Shown here: positions 1 through 12,834 of the stretch, one piece after another | How the letters are laid out: each line of letters starts with the position of its first letter | How positions within the stretch are numbered: position 1 is the first letter of the stretch | Assembly (NCBI GenBank): GCA_965153355.1 | Contig: OZ231126.1 | Location: 54,994,001-55,058,000, forward strand | Direction of reading: 5' to 3' | From: Flaccisagitta enflata | Lineage: Eukaryota; Chaetognatha; Sagittoidea; Aphragmophora | Length of the DNA: 64,000 bases | Translations under genes and position numbers: made by a program | The notes under the pieces: generated by a model | Database searches by the model: none | What the model was told of the DNA's origin: nothing | Seen by the model: the letters and a program-made list of their open reading frames with translations, nothing else

Positions 1-516
1 CTGACTTCTCTGAATATGCAAATTGGCTTCGCAACCAGAGGGAGGTACATATTTCTAGGGATTTTTTGCTTTTTGGCTGGGAGTAAATACCAGCAAACGA
101 AAGTAGCCATACCGTAGGTCTATGGCACCACCCATGACCGATTATTTAGTCTCCGGGTCTATATCATACAAAGAAAATATGATATCACACTCAAGTGGAA
201 GGAAAATGTCGCAACGCTAGATTCTCTCTTTGTTGGCATTTCCCAAATAGTTTTTTGCTATTTCTTTCTTATTCCTTGACTTGGAATCGGTTCAAGCATG
301 TCGATGGGTACCTGGGCTATTCCCCCACCGGTGTAAAGGACAAAGAGAACAAAACGGAAACGCTCTAAGTGTGTTTTAAACCTAAAAAATGGATGAAAAT
401 GATGCTTTTTGTTCGTTTGCTTTGCGACATATGCTTTACTTATTCCATTTATTGGTTTTATACAAAAATAGCCATTAATAGATGGCTTATTTCTAGAAAC
501 CCCTAGGTAAATGCTT
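1..516. other. AT-rich stretch without a recognised gene
   Basis: No convincing open frame, RNA gene or repeat structure was recognised in this stretch. Confidence 0.4.
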
Positions 517-524
517 GTGAGTGT

Positions 525-660
525 TAGGGATGTGGAAGCGATTGACCGTTTCCAATTTAGAGGATGGGATAGCTACTAGTATTTGAACTGTAAAATGGAA
601 GCGGAAGCGGAAGCGGAAGCGGTGGAAGCGGCAATAAAATCGACCGCTTCCACATCCCTA
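525..660. mobile_element. 136-bp hAT-like MITE
   Basis: The two ends are inverted repeats beginning TAGGGATGTGGAAGCG. The element is flanked by an 8-bp direct duplication, GTGAGTGT, at 517-524 and 661-668. An 8-bp duplication with a TAGGG terminus fits the hAT superfamily. The interior holds a short GCGGAA tandem run and no coding capacity. Confidence 0.85.
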
Positions 661-668
661 GTGAGTGT

Positions 669-2090
669 CAAAAAAAAAAAAAAGAATATGCTCCTAACTA
701 TACTTTTGCAATGGGCAACGATAATAAACAGATGCAATTATCTGGATCTTGATTTATAAACTCATGAAAACACCAACATGGTATCGATTTCTTATTGGCA
801 TCGATTTCTTATTGGCATCAATTTATAGGCTCATCAACTTTTCCTTTCATATCTTCATCGACTCCCTCCTCTCCCCATGATTCCACTGTCTCTCCAGTTT
901 CTTCTTCTTCTTCATAACCATCGGTATTCCTCTTCATCATCGTTATCGGTATTTCTTTTCATCATAGTCATGGTCATGGACGGAAGGTGAAAAGAAGCAA
1001 ACTGAATAAGTCCGGGAGAGATTCATAACATAAGGATGTTCATGTTGTCGCTTGTAAAGGGAAAGTCGCATGAAGAGAAGTTGAGCGATGCAGGACTTAC
1101 TGTACTCGTTTGAAAGAAAGACGTGAGCGCGGAGATGCCATCGAAACATTCAAGACAATGAATGGGTTCAACAAGAAGAAGGAAAATAGGAATGATGTGT
1201 CAACTGCACGAATCTCGTTACCAATAAGACGTCCTCTCCAAATGCGGATTGAAACAATCCGCCCTTGAGGATCTAACTTCTATTCTACTCTATTCTATTC
1301 TTTTAAGTCATTTTTATTCATTTATGTCATGCAGGACCTTTTTGGTCACTTTTGTTCATTTTAGGTCATTTTAAGTCATTTTAGGTCATCTAAGCCATTT
1401 AAATTCATTTACAGACATTTGACATCTTAAAGTCATTTGGGGACATCAAAGTCGTCAGGAATTTTCGGGAATTAGCAATGAAATTCCTGGGAATTCGGGG
1501 GAGTGGCGAAAAGTAATTCCCGGGCATTGATTTCACAGGATCAGAGGGATGATTGCTTTGTGTGGAACTGGTGGACCACGTTTCAAGGCTGAAATTGAAA
1601 CTGGTGGGTTTCGAGGTTTGAATTGAAACTACTGGGTTTCAAGGCTTGAATTGAAAATGGTGGGTGCCAAAACTTGAATTGAAACTGGTGGGCTTGAATA
1701 GTTGAATTGAAAGTGGTGGGCTTGACTTGAAACTGGTGGGTTTCAAGGCTTTAATTGAAACTGGTGGAGTTATGTCAATAAAAATATTTATGTCCCGCAT
1801 GCGACTTATAGGTGTTGGCCTTGTTTGTCATATGCCTTCAAAGCGTGCAAAATTACCACTAGAAAACCTATTTTTTATGCGCTATAGTGAAATGTGCCTT
1901 ACCAGCGGATGCCTTATAAGCGGGGTTTGTCAATGAAAGAATAAAGACAGAAAAGTTGGGACTTCTTAAATCATGCCTTGAAACGAGGGACGCCTTTTTA
2001 GCGGGCGCACTCTAGTGTAGCTTAACTGCACTACGATTAGCCAATGACAAAAGTGCCAAAAACGAAGTCAAAATTAAATGAACAAGGCCA
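669..2090. other. Non-coding stretch with degenerate short tandem repeats
   Basis: At 1275-1445 there is a degenerate run of units resembling TTAAGTCATTT; its reverse complement recurs at 33.7-34.4 kb. At 1556-1760 about seven units of roughly 30 bp centred on GAAACTGGTGGG follow one another. No gene was recognised. Confidence 0.5.
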
Positions 2091-2147
2091 AGTAGGCCAA
2101 TAAGGTGCGACGTGTGGATCGTCGAACGAATGCGTTACCCCACAGAC

Positions 2148-3601
<1,454 letters not shown>

Positions 3602-3609
3602 TGCCTCGG

Positions 3610-4290
3610 TGTTCTCTGTCTGTCTCTCTCTCTCTCTCTCTCTCAAAAATAGTAACATGAATGCATAAGATCAAAATAATACCGATACCAGGAACGCTTA
3701 AAGGATTTCGACGATGTTACCGAAACCAAGGCAGCAAACGACGATCATTTTTCTCTCTCGTTATTTTTGCAAAAAATGAACGCGAAAAAGGAAACACTAA
3801 ACTGGATGCGATTGCGTGAACGATAAAGGAAACGATGGAAGAAGATGAACTGTTGATTCGGGGTACTGAGGCGGCAGCAGTTTAGTAACCTATTTTGCTA
3901 GTATGGCAAGAGATCATTTTGACACATCAGCTATTTAGAAAGCCGTTGTTTCCTCCCAAATCAGATCCAGCAGCCTCAAGTAGCATCGAGACTCTCGTCT
4001 CCTACGCATCGACAATCCCTTACGCTCAAGACGATGGTTTGGATGACGACGTCCGCTCATCGACGATCGATCTCGCGAGTGAACTGGACGTAGATGATGC
4101 CCAACTTTGCACACACTACATTCGCCCGCATCGCCAACAACTGCCATTTACAGGTTTTTTTCCGAAACTCAACTCTGCGATGAAGCTGAAGCTGACGTTC
4201 ATACCGACGAAATCGTAATCGGCGATGACGAAGCGGAGATCAACGCCAATAACTCGCCCCAGCTTAGACAAAAGACTAAATGGTGACAAA
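3610..4290. other. Stretch with an unrecognised open frame
   Basis: A plus-strand frame at 3895-4218 (107 codons) contains an acidic segment around residues 43-70 and could include an exon, but it has no recognisable domain. The minus strand is also open across part of it, so coding status is undecided. Confidence 0.25.
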
Positions 4291-4294
4291 CGCA

Positions 4295-4420
4295 CGGCAA
4301 TCAACTCACGGCGACCAACGCATGGCGACCGACCCACAGCGACTAACTCACGGCGACCAACTTACGGCGACCAACTCACGACAACCAACTCACGACGACG
4401 AGCTCACGAAGACGAGCTCA
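4295..4420. repeat. 14-bp minisatellite, nine units
   Basis: Nine consecutive 14-bp units of the type CGGCGACCAACTCA with scattered substitutions and no length changes. The period is not a multiple of three, so it is not a protein repeat in a single frame. Confidence 0.9.
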
Positions 4421-4746
4421 CGGCGTCAAACTTTAAATGAAATCCACGTCAACATTCAAACTGACGTCAACTCTGCAGAAATCTCAACTGTCGTTGGAAC
4501 TACACAGACGGGAGAAATCCAAGCTGATGTGGTAATTGAACATGGTTAATTGTAATGCCGATTGAGGTAGGGCAGTGACAGGGGAAAGCAGAAATTTACT
4601 TGTACCTGCCACAGTGCAAGACTGACTGATAAGCAGAGGAGGCCATGCATAGCGTTAAGAGCTGAAACTTCTCAACAAAAACGAGCGCCACGCAGCCTGA
4701 TAATGAACAAATAAATGAAATGATGCTCGCCGAGATACGCCAGCTC

Positions 4747-4886
<140 letters not shown>

Positions 4887-4887
4887 G

Positions 4888-5018
4888 AGTTGCGGACACG
4901 CAACTTTGTTAGAGGCTTTGTCGGTCCGTCGGTAATGATCGAGTTGGAAAGTATGAAAACGCGCATTTCCGCCCCTGCACACCCGTCCGCAACTGGTGGC
5001 CGTGTATCCGGCCTTGTT
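4888..5018 (-). mobile_element. HR1 hairpin retroposon, GTTGCGGAC variant
   Basis: On the plus strand it reads AGTTGCGGACACGCAAC at the left end and GTCCGCAACT followed by GGCCGTGTATCCGGCC and TTGTT at the right end. The left hairpin, the arm pair and the right hairpin are all present. The 3' A-run lies on the minus strand but is short here. Confidence 0.85.
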
Positions 5019-5603
5019 TCTACTTTTGCTATTCTTAGGTTTGGAGAGGGTATTCGTCAGGCGGAAGCTGATCGGCGCGAACGAGATGAACGCGCACGCG
5101 AGGAAGCTGCTGAGCGTTTGAAATATCTGTTTGTCGACGCCAACAACAACACCATCAAAGGGCGAGACCAACTTTTTGATATTTCTAAGTATGCAAATAG
5201 TGCCGATGAAATCAACTTAGGTGACACAAATATTGTTGATTTAGCGGTCAAACTGTGTAATTTTAGTTTGAATAGGTAAATATGAACAAAATAACATTAC
5301 AGTTGAAATGGAGATCGCGTTGTCAGCTGCACTCGAGCAAATTGGAGAAGTTGAAGGAATCGGGAATGACGATAACGATGACGACGATGACGCGGATTTC
5401 GTTCCCTTGGAAGATTCATAGAAAGCGTGAAAGAATTCCGTCGAATCAACGCTATCTTACCTATAATAAACTCAAAAACAGGGATGTGGGGTTCCATGTT
5501 CCGCACATGTTTACTACCTTTCTCTCAAACAAACCAATAGCAATCTTTTACTAATAAGCAAATTAACTTCTTTGTTTGAATCGTTATTTCGCATTGTTCG
5601 ATC
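5019..5603 (+). other. Possible exon fragments, unrecognised
   Basis: A frame continuing from the HR1 end to a stop at 5277-5279 encodes a charged helix rich in Arg, Glu and Ala, then a hydrophilic segment. A second open stretch at 5302-5421 encodes an acidic C-terminus with a run of Asp. A GTAAAT donor and a TTACAG acceptor lie between them, but joining there creates a stop, so a shared transcript is not supported. No domain was recognised. Confidence 0.2.
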
Positions 5604-5614
5604 ACTGGAATACT

Positions 5615-6126
5615 CAGGTGTGTCAATATGCAAAAGGTCTTTTTATCAGCTTATCATCATTAGGGAGTATGAAGACACTAATTACAAGACACTAACCGTT
5701 TTTATTTTTTTCAATTTCAATTATCTTCCGTTTTTTTAGCGCATGTAAAGATTGTCAAAAACATATATACTTTTAGCGACTGCACCCAGTTTTGTTAAAA
5801 AAGAGACTGATGAATTATTTTAAAAATCATGTTTTTTTATTACTAAATCATCTTGTATAAAAGCAAAAGATTTTGATTAATTTTTTATAGTATAAAGAAT
5901 AAAAAAAACCAATGTGTTTTAATTCTTTTCCTTGTCATCAATAATCCAGCTGCAAAACCAGCTGCACTACAATATACAAATTAGGGGCTAAATGGGGATT
6001 GAGTAAAAAACGGAAGATGAATGAAATTTGGAAAAAGAAAAAGGGTAAGTATCTTAGCATTAATGTCCCAACAATCCCTGATGATGACCATCTGATCAAA
6101 AAACCTTTTGCATATTGACACACCCG
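5615..6126. mobile_element. 512-bp MITE with an 11-bp target duplication
   Basis: Terminal inverted repeats begin CAGGTGTGTCAATATGC (left) and CGGGTGTGTCAATATGC (right, reverse complement). Flanking direct repeats ACTGGAATACT lie at 5604-5614 and 6127-6137. Internal words (ATATACAAATTAGG, CGGAAGATGAA) are shared with the elements at 2462 and 25741, so they look related. Confidence 0.85.
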
Positions 6127-6293
6127 ACTGGAATACTCTGTTCAAATTTGCACATCAAAGAATGAAAAAAATAAATTCATGAAAACAAATCAAAATTTGC
6201 GGCGATTTTTCCCCGCTTGCGGCAAAGTGCTTTTATGTGTTGTTTCTTTCATCTTGATCAGTGAGAATTCAACTGAAATCCGCTAAGTGGGGA

Positions 6294-6456
6294 AACAAGG
6301 CCGGATACACGGCCATCAGTTGCGGACAGGTTGGCAGGAGCGGAAATGCGCGTTTTCCCACTTTTCAACTCGAGCGTGACGGACCAACCGACCGACCGAC
6401 CAACCAACCGACCGACGGACGGACAAAGCCTCTTATAGAGTTGCGTGTCCGCAACT
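6294..6456 (+). mobile_element. HR1 hairpin retroposon, GTTGCGGAC variant
   Basis: Full-length: AACAAGG, hairpin GGCCGGATACACGGCC, upstream arm AGTTGCGGAC, a GGAAATGCGCGTTTTCC hairpin, a GACC/GGAC run, CTCTTATAGAG, then terminal hairpin GTTGCGTGTCCGCAAC and an A-run. It serves well as a reference copy for the family. Confidence 0.9.
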
Positions 6457-6773
6457 AAAAACGCTCGAGATATGTACGGACGAAAATCGTCCTACGAGCA
6501 AAAGCCAATGTTTTTATTCTGCTCCGGTAACCAAGTGGGAAAAAAGCGAGATGCCCCTTATCATTGGTCGCGGGCTCGCGTCTTTACAAGAAGCTTTAGC
6601 CCTCAGTGGGTTCGTTGGTCAACTTGCGATTTCAAAAGCATTTCTGCCCATACCTCCGATCCCATTGTATCGGATGTAACTGTAACTGTGATCCCGGGCC
6701 CGGGTTACTACTTGGAAATCTAGGATTGATTGAGTGATTGAACTTTGAGCATGAGCGAGACTATGTGAGTGAG

Positions 6774-6946
<173 letters not shown>

Positions 6947-7301
6947 ACGAAAGAGAGAGAGAGCGAGCGAGAGGATGGATGGATGGATGGATGGATGGAT
7001 ATAATTGCTCATAATGTGCATTGACACAAGAAGAAGAAGAAAAGAGATGAAGAGAAAAGAAGGAAGGGGAACTTTGAGGACATCAATGAAGAAGAACGAA
7101 GCAGGAAAAGACGCTATCAGAAATAAAAGAACAGTTTGCAAGCACCATGAAGCACCCACTACCTCATTTCTCGCTTCGTCACATAAAGATCAAAGGATAA
7201 TGCTTCATTTGATATCTGCCAGTGATTCAGTTGACACAGAATTCATTCCGAATCTTCCGTTGATATCATTGTTGGTCTGTCAAACTACAGCCAGTGTTTT
7301 T

Positions 7302-7360
7302 AGTCGCGTGCACGCGACTCTACACCTTGCCGTGTTGGTCGGTCCGTCCGTAACATATTC
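7302..7360 (-). mobile_element. HR1 fragment (3' end only)
   Basis: Reads AGTCGCGTGCACGCGACT preceded by T5 on the plus strand, then CCGTCCGT; the 5' half of the retroposon is missing. Confidence 0.7.
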
Positions 7361-7611
7361 AAAATAATGACTTTTAAGGTTATTTTAGGTATTCTAAGGT
7401 ACTTAAGGGTGTTTCAGGGTAACTGTTTTTTTTAAAATACTGCTAATGAACACATATACTCACATGGAACAAACTCACACTTATGGATAAAAGGGTCGCA
7501 AAATTGTTCAATGTATCGAGCCATTTGTTTGCCTGTTGACTTCTAATCTCCTTTTTCTTCAGTCGAAAAAAAAAACAACTTTCACTTTCGTTTGGTGACG
7601 CAAAATAAGTT

Positions 7612-8041
7612 ATGGAAAGCATAGCAATGACGGCAACAGCGGTTGCCATGTCTGACAACGGGCAACCCAGAGAAAGCGAGATAGCTCCCCAACGGACACC
7701 AAAAAGCTTTTTACTTCCTTCCATCTTCGCCGCGTTTTTCGCCAATTTTTGGGGCTTTGGGGCGATCGCTTTTGTTTTTGCCGTCCATTCCAGCAACGCC
7801 ATCGACATTGCAGATGTGAGTCTTTAGTGCTTACTGACTCACTCAATACAGATTGACTCTTTACTTTAGGAAAACTCTTTACTTTAGAGAAACATCGTTG
7901 GGTGCCAATCTCAGTTTTAACTTTGAATGCACATACATTAAAAACAACAACATCAACAACAATAACACCAACAACACCACTAGCCACAAAACCACTAGCC
8001 ACAATACTACTACCATCAACAACACCACCACCACCACCACC

Positions 8042-8130
<89 letters not shown>

Positions 8131-8395
8131 CGTCGACTTCAGTAGCAATGCCAATTTCTTCTGTCATCCCTGGTCATTTTTTTGGCAGGAGGAGAGTGGA
8201 CGTAATAGTGGAATCACGGCAGCAGTATTTGCATTCAGCTCCATTGTCTTGAGGATAATATTTGCAGTAACTAGTTCCCTTCTCCAATCCAATGACGTAG
8301 TTTCAAGAGAGTTTATGAAAAGCATCCTCGATTACGGCCCAATGGCGCTTCTCTTTGATTTTCAAAATGCTACCATTTCATTTCGTTATGGCTGA
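7612..8395 (+). CDS. CD225/dispanin-family membrane protein, gene 1 (two exons)
   Basis: A small two-pass membrane protein of the CD225 (dispanin) family is predicted, the group that includes vertebrate IFITM proteins. Exon 1 is 7612-7815 (68 codons), ending at a GTGAGT donor; exon 2 is 8189-8395, after a TTTTTTTGGCAG acceptor, and adds 68 codons and a stop. The intron is phase 0. The 136-residue product has a polar N-terminus, a first hydrophobic segment at about 33-58, a short polar loop with the EESGRNSG motif at the exon junction, and a second segment at about 77-95. The loop followed by SGITAAVFAFSSIV matches the conserved CD225 core. An in-frame TAA lies just upstream of the chosen ATG, and a second ATG is at codon 6. 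AATAAA at about 8406 may be the poly(A) signal. Specific role unknown; family assignment is by motif only. Confidence 0.75.
7950..8130. repeat. (ACC)n and (AAC)n trinucleotide run in intron
   Basis: Lies inside the 373-bp intron of CD225 gene 1: a degenerate AAC/ACC lead, about 10 ACC units, then about 24 AAC units. Confidence 0.95.
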
Positions 8396-9032
8396 TACTA
8401 TCTTAGAAATAAAAAAGTTTCCACCTGTAACATTACTTCATTTATTGACATAAAGATGAACACAAATCAATTACAAATCCATGAATACTTAATTTCAGCC
8501 CCTTTTGACTAAATCACTGCCGCCATTCATCAGGGAAGTAGTTTGAACAGCTTCTCTAAGTTCTCTGAAGTGATAGCATTGCTGACTTTTTAGCAATTTT
8601 CTTGATGTTTTCTTTTGCTATTTTTATACTTATAGCGCCAAAGGGATTTAACAAATCATAGTAAAATTGGTGACATAAATGTAGCTCTTCAAATTTGCAA
8701 GCAGTCTACACAAACCGCATCTGTCTAGCTCAGTGCATTTAGAAGTAATTTAAAAAAAAGAAATGTTATCATTTGGAGATTGTGTAAAATGGCAAATGCA
8801 AAATAGAAACATTTCATTCAAAGTTGAATAACTTTTCAATCGATTGAGCTAGAGAGATGCAGTTTGTGTAGATAGCTTGCAAATTTGAGGGGCTTTAATA
8901 ATCTCACCAATTTTTTGATGATTTGTTGATTCTAGTTGGAGATATACATGTAAATGTGCGGAAAGTCTTTTATTTCTAAGGTAGTAGACCTGAATGTTCC
9001 TAGTCGTACATGCATTAAAAAAATGAAAAAAA
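8396..9032. repeat. Downstream region with a foldback repeat
   Basis: Segments at about 8640-8735 and 8845-8935 are inverted copies sharing TCAAATTTGCAAGC and CTACACAAAC. The spacer is AT-rich. No gene and no clear target duplication were found. Confidence 0.6.
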
Positions 9033-9151
9033 AACAAGGCCGGATACACGGCCAATATCAGTTGCGGACGGGTGGGCAGGGGCGGAAATGCCCCTTTTCC
9101 CACTTTTTAACTCGATGACCCCGGACGGACCAACGGACGGACAAAGTCTTT

Positions 9152-9223
<72 letters not shown>
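9033..9223 (+). mobile_element. HR1 copy with its 3' hairpin replaced by (GA)n
   Basis: Starts AACAAGGCCGGATACACGGCC with upstream arm AGTTGCGGAC and GGACGGAC run. The TTATAGAG motif passes directly into a (GA)n array at 9155-9223, and the terminal hairpin is absent. Confidence 0.75.
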
Positions 9224-9226
<3 letters not shown>

Positions 9227-9339
9227 GCAATCTAGCTGATAAACAATTGTGCTTATCTTGTTAAAGTATCTATTTGGTAGCTGATAGACAATTGTGCTTA
9301 TCTCGTTAAAATATCTATCTAGTTTTTACCTAAATTTTT

Positions 9340-9470
9340 AGTCGCGGACACGCGACTTTACATGTTGGTCTGTTGGTCGGTAACGTAATATTTTTAAATT
9401 GTGAGCGGTTTTCGCATTTCTACTCCTGCCCAACCGTCCGCGACTGGATTACCGTGGATCCAGCCTAGTT
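9340..9470 (-). mobile_element. HR1 hairpin retroposon, GTCGCGGAC variant
   Basis: Plus-strand left end AGTCGCGGACACGCGACT, right arm GTCCGCGACT, then a degenerate right hairpin and TAGTTT. Arms are perfect reverse complements. Confidence 0.8.
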
Positions 9471-9813
9471 TTTTTTGGCAGCAGCCTCAATTAAGGCAAT
9501 AATACTCACATGCAATACGTATTCTCACATTTACACGGCCTAGATATTAGGGCTTTATAAATGCCTCGATTATTGTATGTTGTAAGTGTATTTCTGTTAT
9601 CCTCTGACGAATCAAATGCCCTTCATTGAGCTAATCCAGCGCCGGTTGATTTCGGATCTCTATCTACAGCCGAAGAAAAACCCTTCTCCGCTTTCGATAC
9701 AAAAATATTTACTTTCGTATTGGCTGGGTGTAGAAATGTACAGAAATATGGCAATGACGGCAGCGGCGGTTATGCCGCTTGTTGCCAACCGGCCACCCAG
9801 ATTAAGCGAGATA

Positions 9814-10128
9814 CAATGGGGTTCGTTCAAAAACAGCCTAAACTGGAGGAAGTTATTAAAGTGTTTTTTTTTATTTTACAATTTTTGTATTTGAAATATA
9901 GATTGATGCCTGTGTCCTTAAGTTTGTTGGTTATTTTGGTGTCTAAAATAATTTTTTTTTGAAAAAATAATATCAATACTTTAAACAAATATATCATATA
10001 TATATTCATAACAACCAATAAACTAGGGGTAACAAGCATCAATCAATTGACCGAAATTTATCAAATAAAATTAATGAATACTTAAAGAATTTCCCCGAGT
10101 TTAGGCTGTTATTGCACGAACCCCACTG
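9814..10128. mobile_element. 315-bp Tc1/mariner-type MITE in CD225 gene 2
   Basis: Ends are inverted repeats CAATGGGGTTCGTTCAA and (reverse complement of the right end) CAGTGGGGTTCGTGCAA, similar for about 45 bp including AACAGCCTAAACT. A TA dinucleotide flanks both sides (9812-9813, 10129-10130). Comparison with intact gene 1 exon 1 shows the empty site, GAGATAGC. Confidence 0.88.
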
Positions 10129-10373
10129 TAGCTTCCACACGGACACCAAAAAGCTTCTTACTTCCTTCGATTATCGCCTTCGTTTTCTTGAATTTTTGGT
10201 TCTTTGGGACTTTTGCTGTCATTTTTGCCATTCATTCCAAAAACGCCATCGACATTGGAAAGGTAAGTTAACTGAGTTACATTGGGTGGACATTGCTAGG
10301 AACCAATCTCGGTATTATGTTTGAAGAAGAAAATTTCAAGTACAACAATAGCACCACCACCACCACTGTATGG

Positions 10374-11335
10374 TGATTTTGGGGGTTGGGCCGTTGTTGG
10401 GGGGTCCTAGGTGGTGATTAAGGTGGTATTTGGGGTGATTTTGAATTTTTCAAGTTAAATTTTACTCTAGTATGTCCAAATCTTGCTATGTGATGGTGAT
10501 TTTGGGGGTCGGGCCGTTGTTAGGGGGTTCTAGGTGGTGATTAAGGTGATAGTTACTTGGGGAGATTTTGTATTTTCTAGGTTAAATTTTCCTCTGGTAT
10601 TTCCAAATGTGATGGTGATTTTGAGGGTTGGGCCGTTGTTGTTGTTGGCGATTTTGGTGATCAAGGTGGTATTTGGGGTGATTTTGTATTTTCTATGTTA
10701 TTTTTCCTCTGGTATATCCAAATCTCGCTATGTGATGGTGATTATGGGGGTTTGGCCGTTGTTAGGGGGTTCTAGGTGGTGATTAAGGTGATATTTGGGG
10801 AGATTTTGTATTTTGTAGGTTAAATTTTCCTCTGGTATATCCAATCTTGCTATGTGATGGTGATTTTGAGGGTTGGGCCGTTGTTGTTGTTGGTGATTTT
10901 GGTGATCAAGGTGGTATTAGGGGTGATTTTATATTTTTTATGGTAAATTTTCCTGTGGTATATCCAAATCTCGCTATGTGATGGTGATTTTAGGGGGTTG
11001 GGCCGTTGTTGGGGGGTCCTAGGTGGTGATTGAGGTGGTATTTGGAATGATTCTGTATTTTATAGGTTATATTTTCCTCAGGTATATACAAATCTCGCAA
11101 TATGATGGTGATATTGGGGGTTGGGCCGTTATTGGGGGGCCCTAGGTGGTGATTAAGGTGGTATTTGGGTGATTTTGTATTTTTTAGGTTAAATTTTCCT
11201 CTGGTATATCCAAATCTCGCTATGTGATGGTGATTTGGGGGGTTGGGTCGTTGTTGGGGGTCCTAGGTGGCAATTAAGGTGGTATTTTGGGTGATTTTGT
11301 ATTTTTTAGGTTACATTTTCCTCTGGTACACTTAT
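10374..11335. repeat. Minisatellite with a unit of about 120 bp, eight copies
   Basis: Units of 118-126 bp share GTGATGGTGATTTTGGGGGT, GGGCCGTTGTT and CCTCTGGTATATCCAAAT. GGCCGTTGTT recurs near 10389, 10513, 10631, 10756, 10878, 10999, 11125 and 11246. A further fragment (CATCCAAATCTCGCTATGTG) appears at about 12399-12419, so the array was split by later insertions. Confidence 0.88.
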
Positions 11336-11751
11336 TTCTTTTTATAAGAGACTTTTTATATAAGAGACATGAGCCTGAGATTTGTAAAAATTCTAAGAAC
11401 AAAATAAGAGAATACCCAGGCTGAGATTCAGTTATGGAAATTTTTGATAAATCTTTTTGAGAATCTTAATGAAATCAATGATAATTATTCAAAATTTTTA
11501 AAAGAATTAGTATATTTTGTGAAAAAGAATTTTTCTCTTTGTTAAGCCTGTCATATTAGGCAAGATTTTCATAGTTCTAAAGTAATGAGCAAGTCAAAGA
11601 TAAATAAGATATTACTAAATAATTGTCTACTTTTTTGCATGTCTTATACAATAATAAAATTTAGAACAGTTTAAGAGAAAAAATGGCAAAGAAATTAAGA
11701 GAATCGAATCCAGGCTGAGTTTAAAATTTCATGTCTCTTATAAAATAAACC
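11336..11751. mobile_element. MITE related to the 53.9-kb element
   Basis: Left end holds TTTTTATAAGAGAC and right end GTCTCTTATAAAATAA, inverted with respect to each other. The subterminal word GAGCCTGAGATTT resembles CAGCCTCAGATTT of the element at 53914-54336. It sits in the minisatellite of CD225 gene 2. The target duplication is unclear. Confidence 0.55.
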
Positions 11752-11755
11752 AGTT

Positions 11756-12393
11756 GCCCAAGGGCAATATGTGGTCAGCGATACCCGTGGCCCTGCTTTG
11801 TATGTTTGTCAACGTAGTTTGTGTTAGCAGGGCAGCGGCCCCAAAGGGGACGATATCCTGTAGAACATCCGAACACAAGACTGTAGAACACAAGTCTGCT
11901 TAATTGGGTTTGGGAGCACTATTGCACCATTGAATAACATAAGAAATTGACAAAAAATGGAAATTTCAATAATTTCCATTGAATAACATGGAAAATGGAT
12001 AAAAAAATGACAAAATGCAAAAGTTTCTATTGAATAGCATGGAAAATTGAAAAGAATTGGGAAAATGTGTAATCCCCAATTAATAACAAGGAAAATTGAT
12101 GAGAATGTGAAAAAAATGGGAGAATTCCCATTGAAAAACAATTGACAAGTAAATGAAAAAAATGAAGAATTCCCATTGAATAACATGGGAAATTGGAAAA
12201 TAATGAAAAAATATGGAATTCCAATTGAATTGTATGGAAAATTGATAAAAAATGAAATGATGTAGACTTCCCATCAAATAGTATGAGAAACTGAAACCGC
12301 AGAAGGGGATGAATGGACAAACGGACAAATGGATAAATGAAAGTCCCCTGTGTTCTACAGGACATCGTCCCCTTCGGGGCCGCTGCCCAAAAA
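11756..12393 (+). mobile_element. HR2 long-hairpin element, payload A
   Basis: Begins GCCCAAGGGCAATATG and GGTCAGCGATACCC, a GCCCTGCT/AGCAGGGC hairpin and GCAGCGGCCCCAAAGGGG. It ends with the inverted CCCCTTCGGGGCCGCTGCCC and an A-run. Between the arms lies payload A: about eight degenerate units of roughly 45 bp containing ATTGAATAACATGGAAAATT. Confidence 0.8.
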
Positions 12394-12428
12394 GTGTACA
12401 TCCAAATCTCGCTATGTGCACTACTGTT

Positions 12429-12590
12429 AACCCCATTACCAACAACAATTACCACCACAACCACGACCACCACCGGTAACACCATTACTAACAATTACCA
12501 CCACAACCACAACTACCACCACCACAACAACAGCAACAGCAACAGCAACAACAACAACAACAACTGCAACAACAACAACGACTTTGAACA
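12429..12590. repeat. ACC/AAC/CAG trinucleotide run
   Basis: Degenerate (ACC)n, (AAC)n and AGC-containing repeats near the 3' end of the CD225 gene 2 intron; gene 1 has a similar run in the same intron. Confidence 0.9.
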
Positions 12591-12834
12591 GTAGATATGA
12601 CAATTCTACTGTCTTATTTCCCTTTTATCTCTCTTTCTTCCTTCTTTAGTCAATCTTATACCTTCTCATTTTCAGTAACTACCGTTTTATTCTTTACTTG
12701 ATTCTCATGGCAGGAGGAGAGTGGACGCAAAAGTGGAAATACCGCAGCCATATTTGCATCTATCTCGATTGTCTTGAAAATACTAGTCGTAGTCGGTTTA
12801 TACATTCTCAACGCCTGGCCTGTAGATAAGGGTA

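Noticed and set aside
6294-6456. Helitron or IS605-like origin of HR1 because of terminal hairpins
   Set aside because: The A-run, the 14-bp and 6-bp duplications and the absence of a CTRR end fit retroposition better; no rolling-circle protein was seen.
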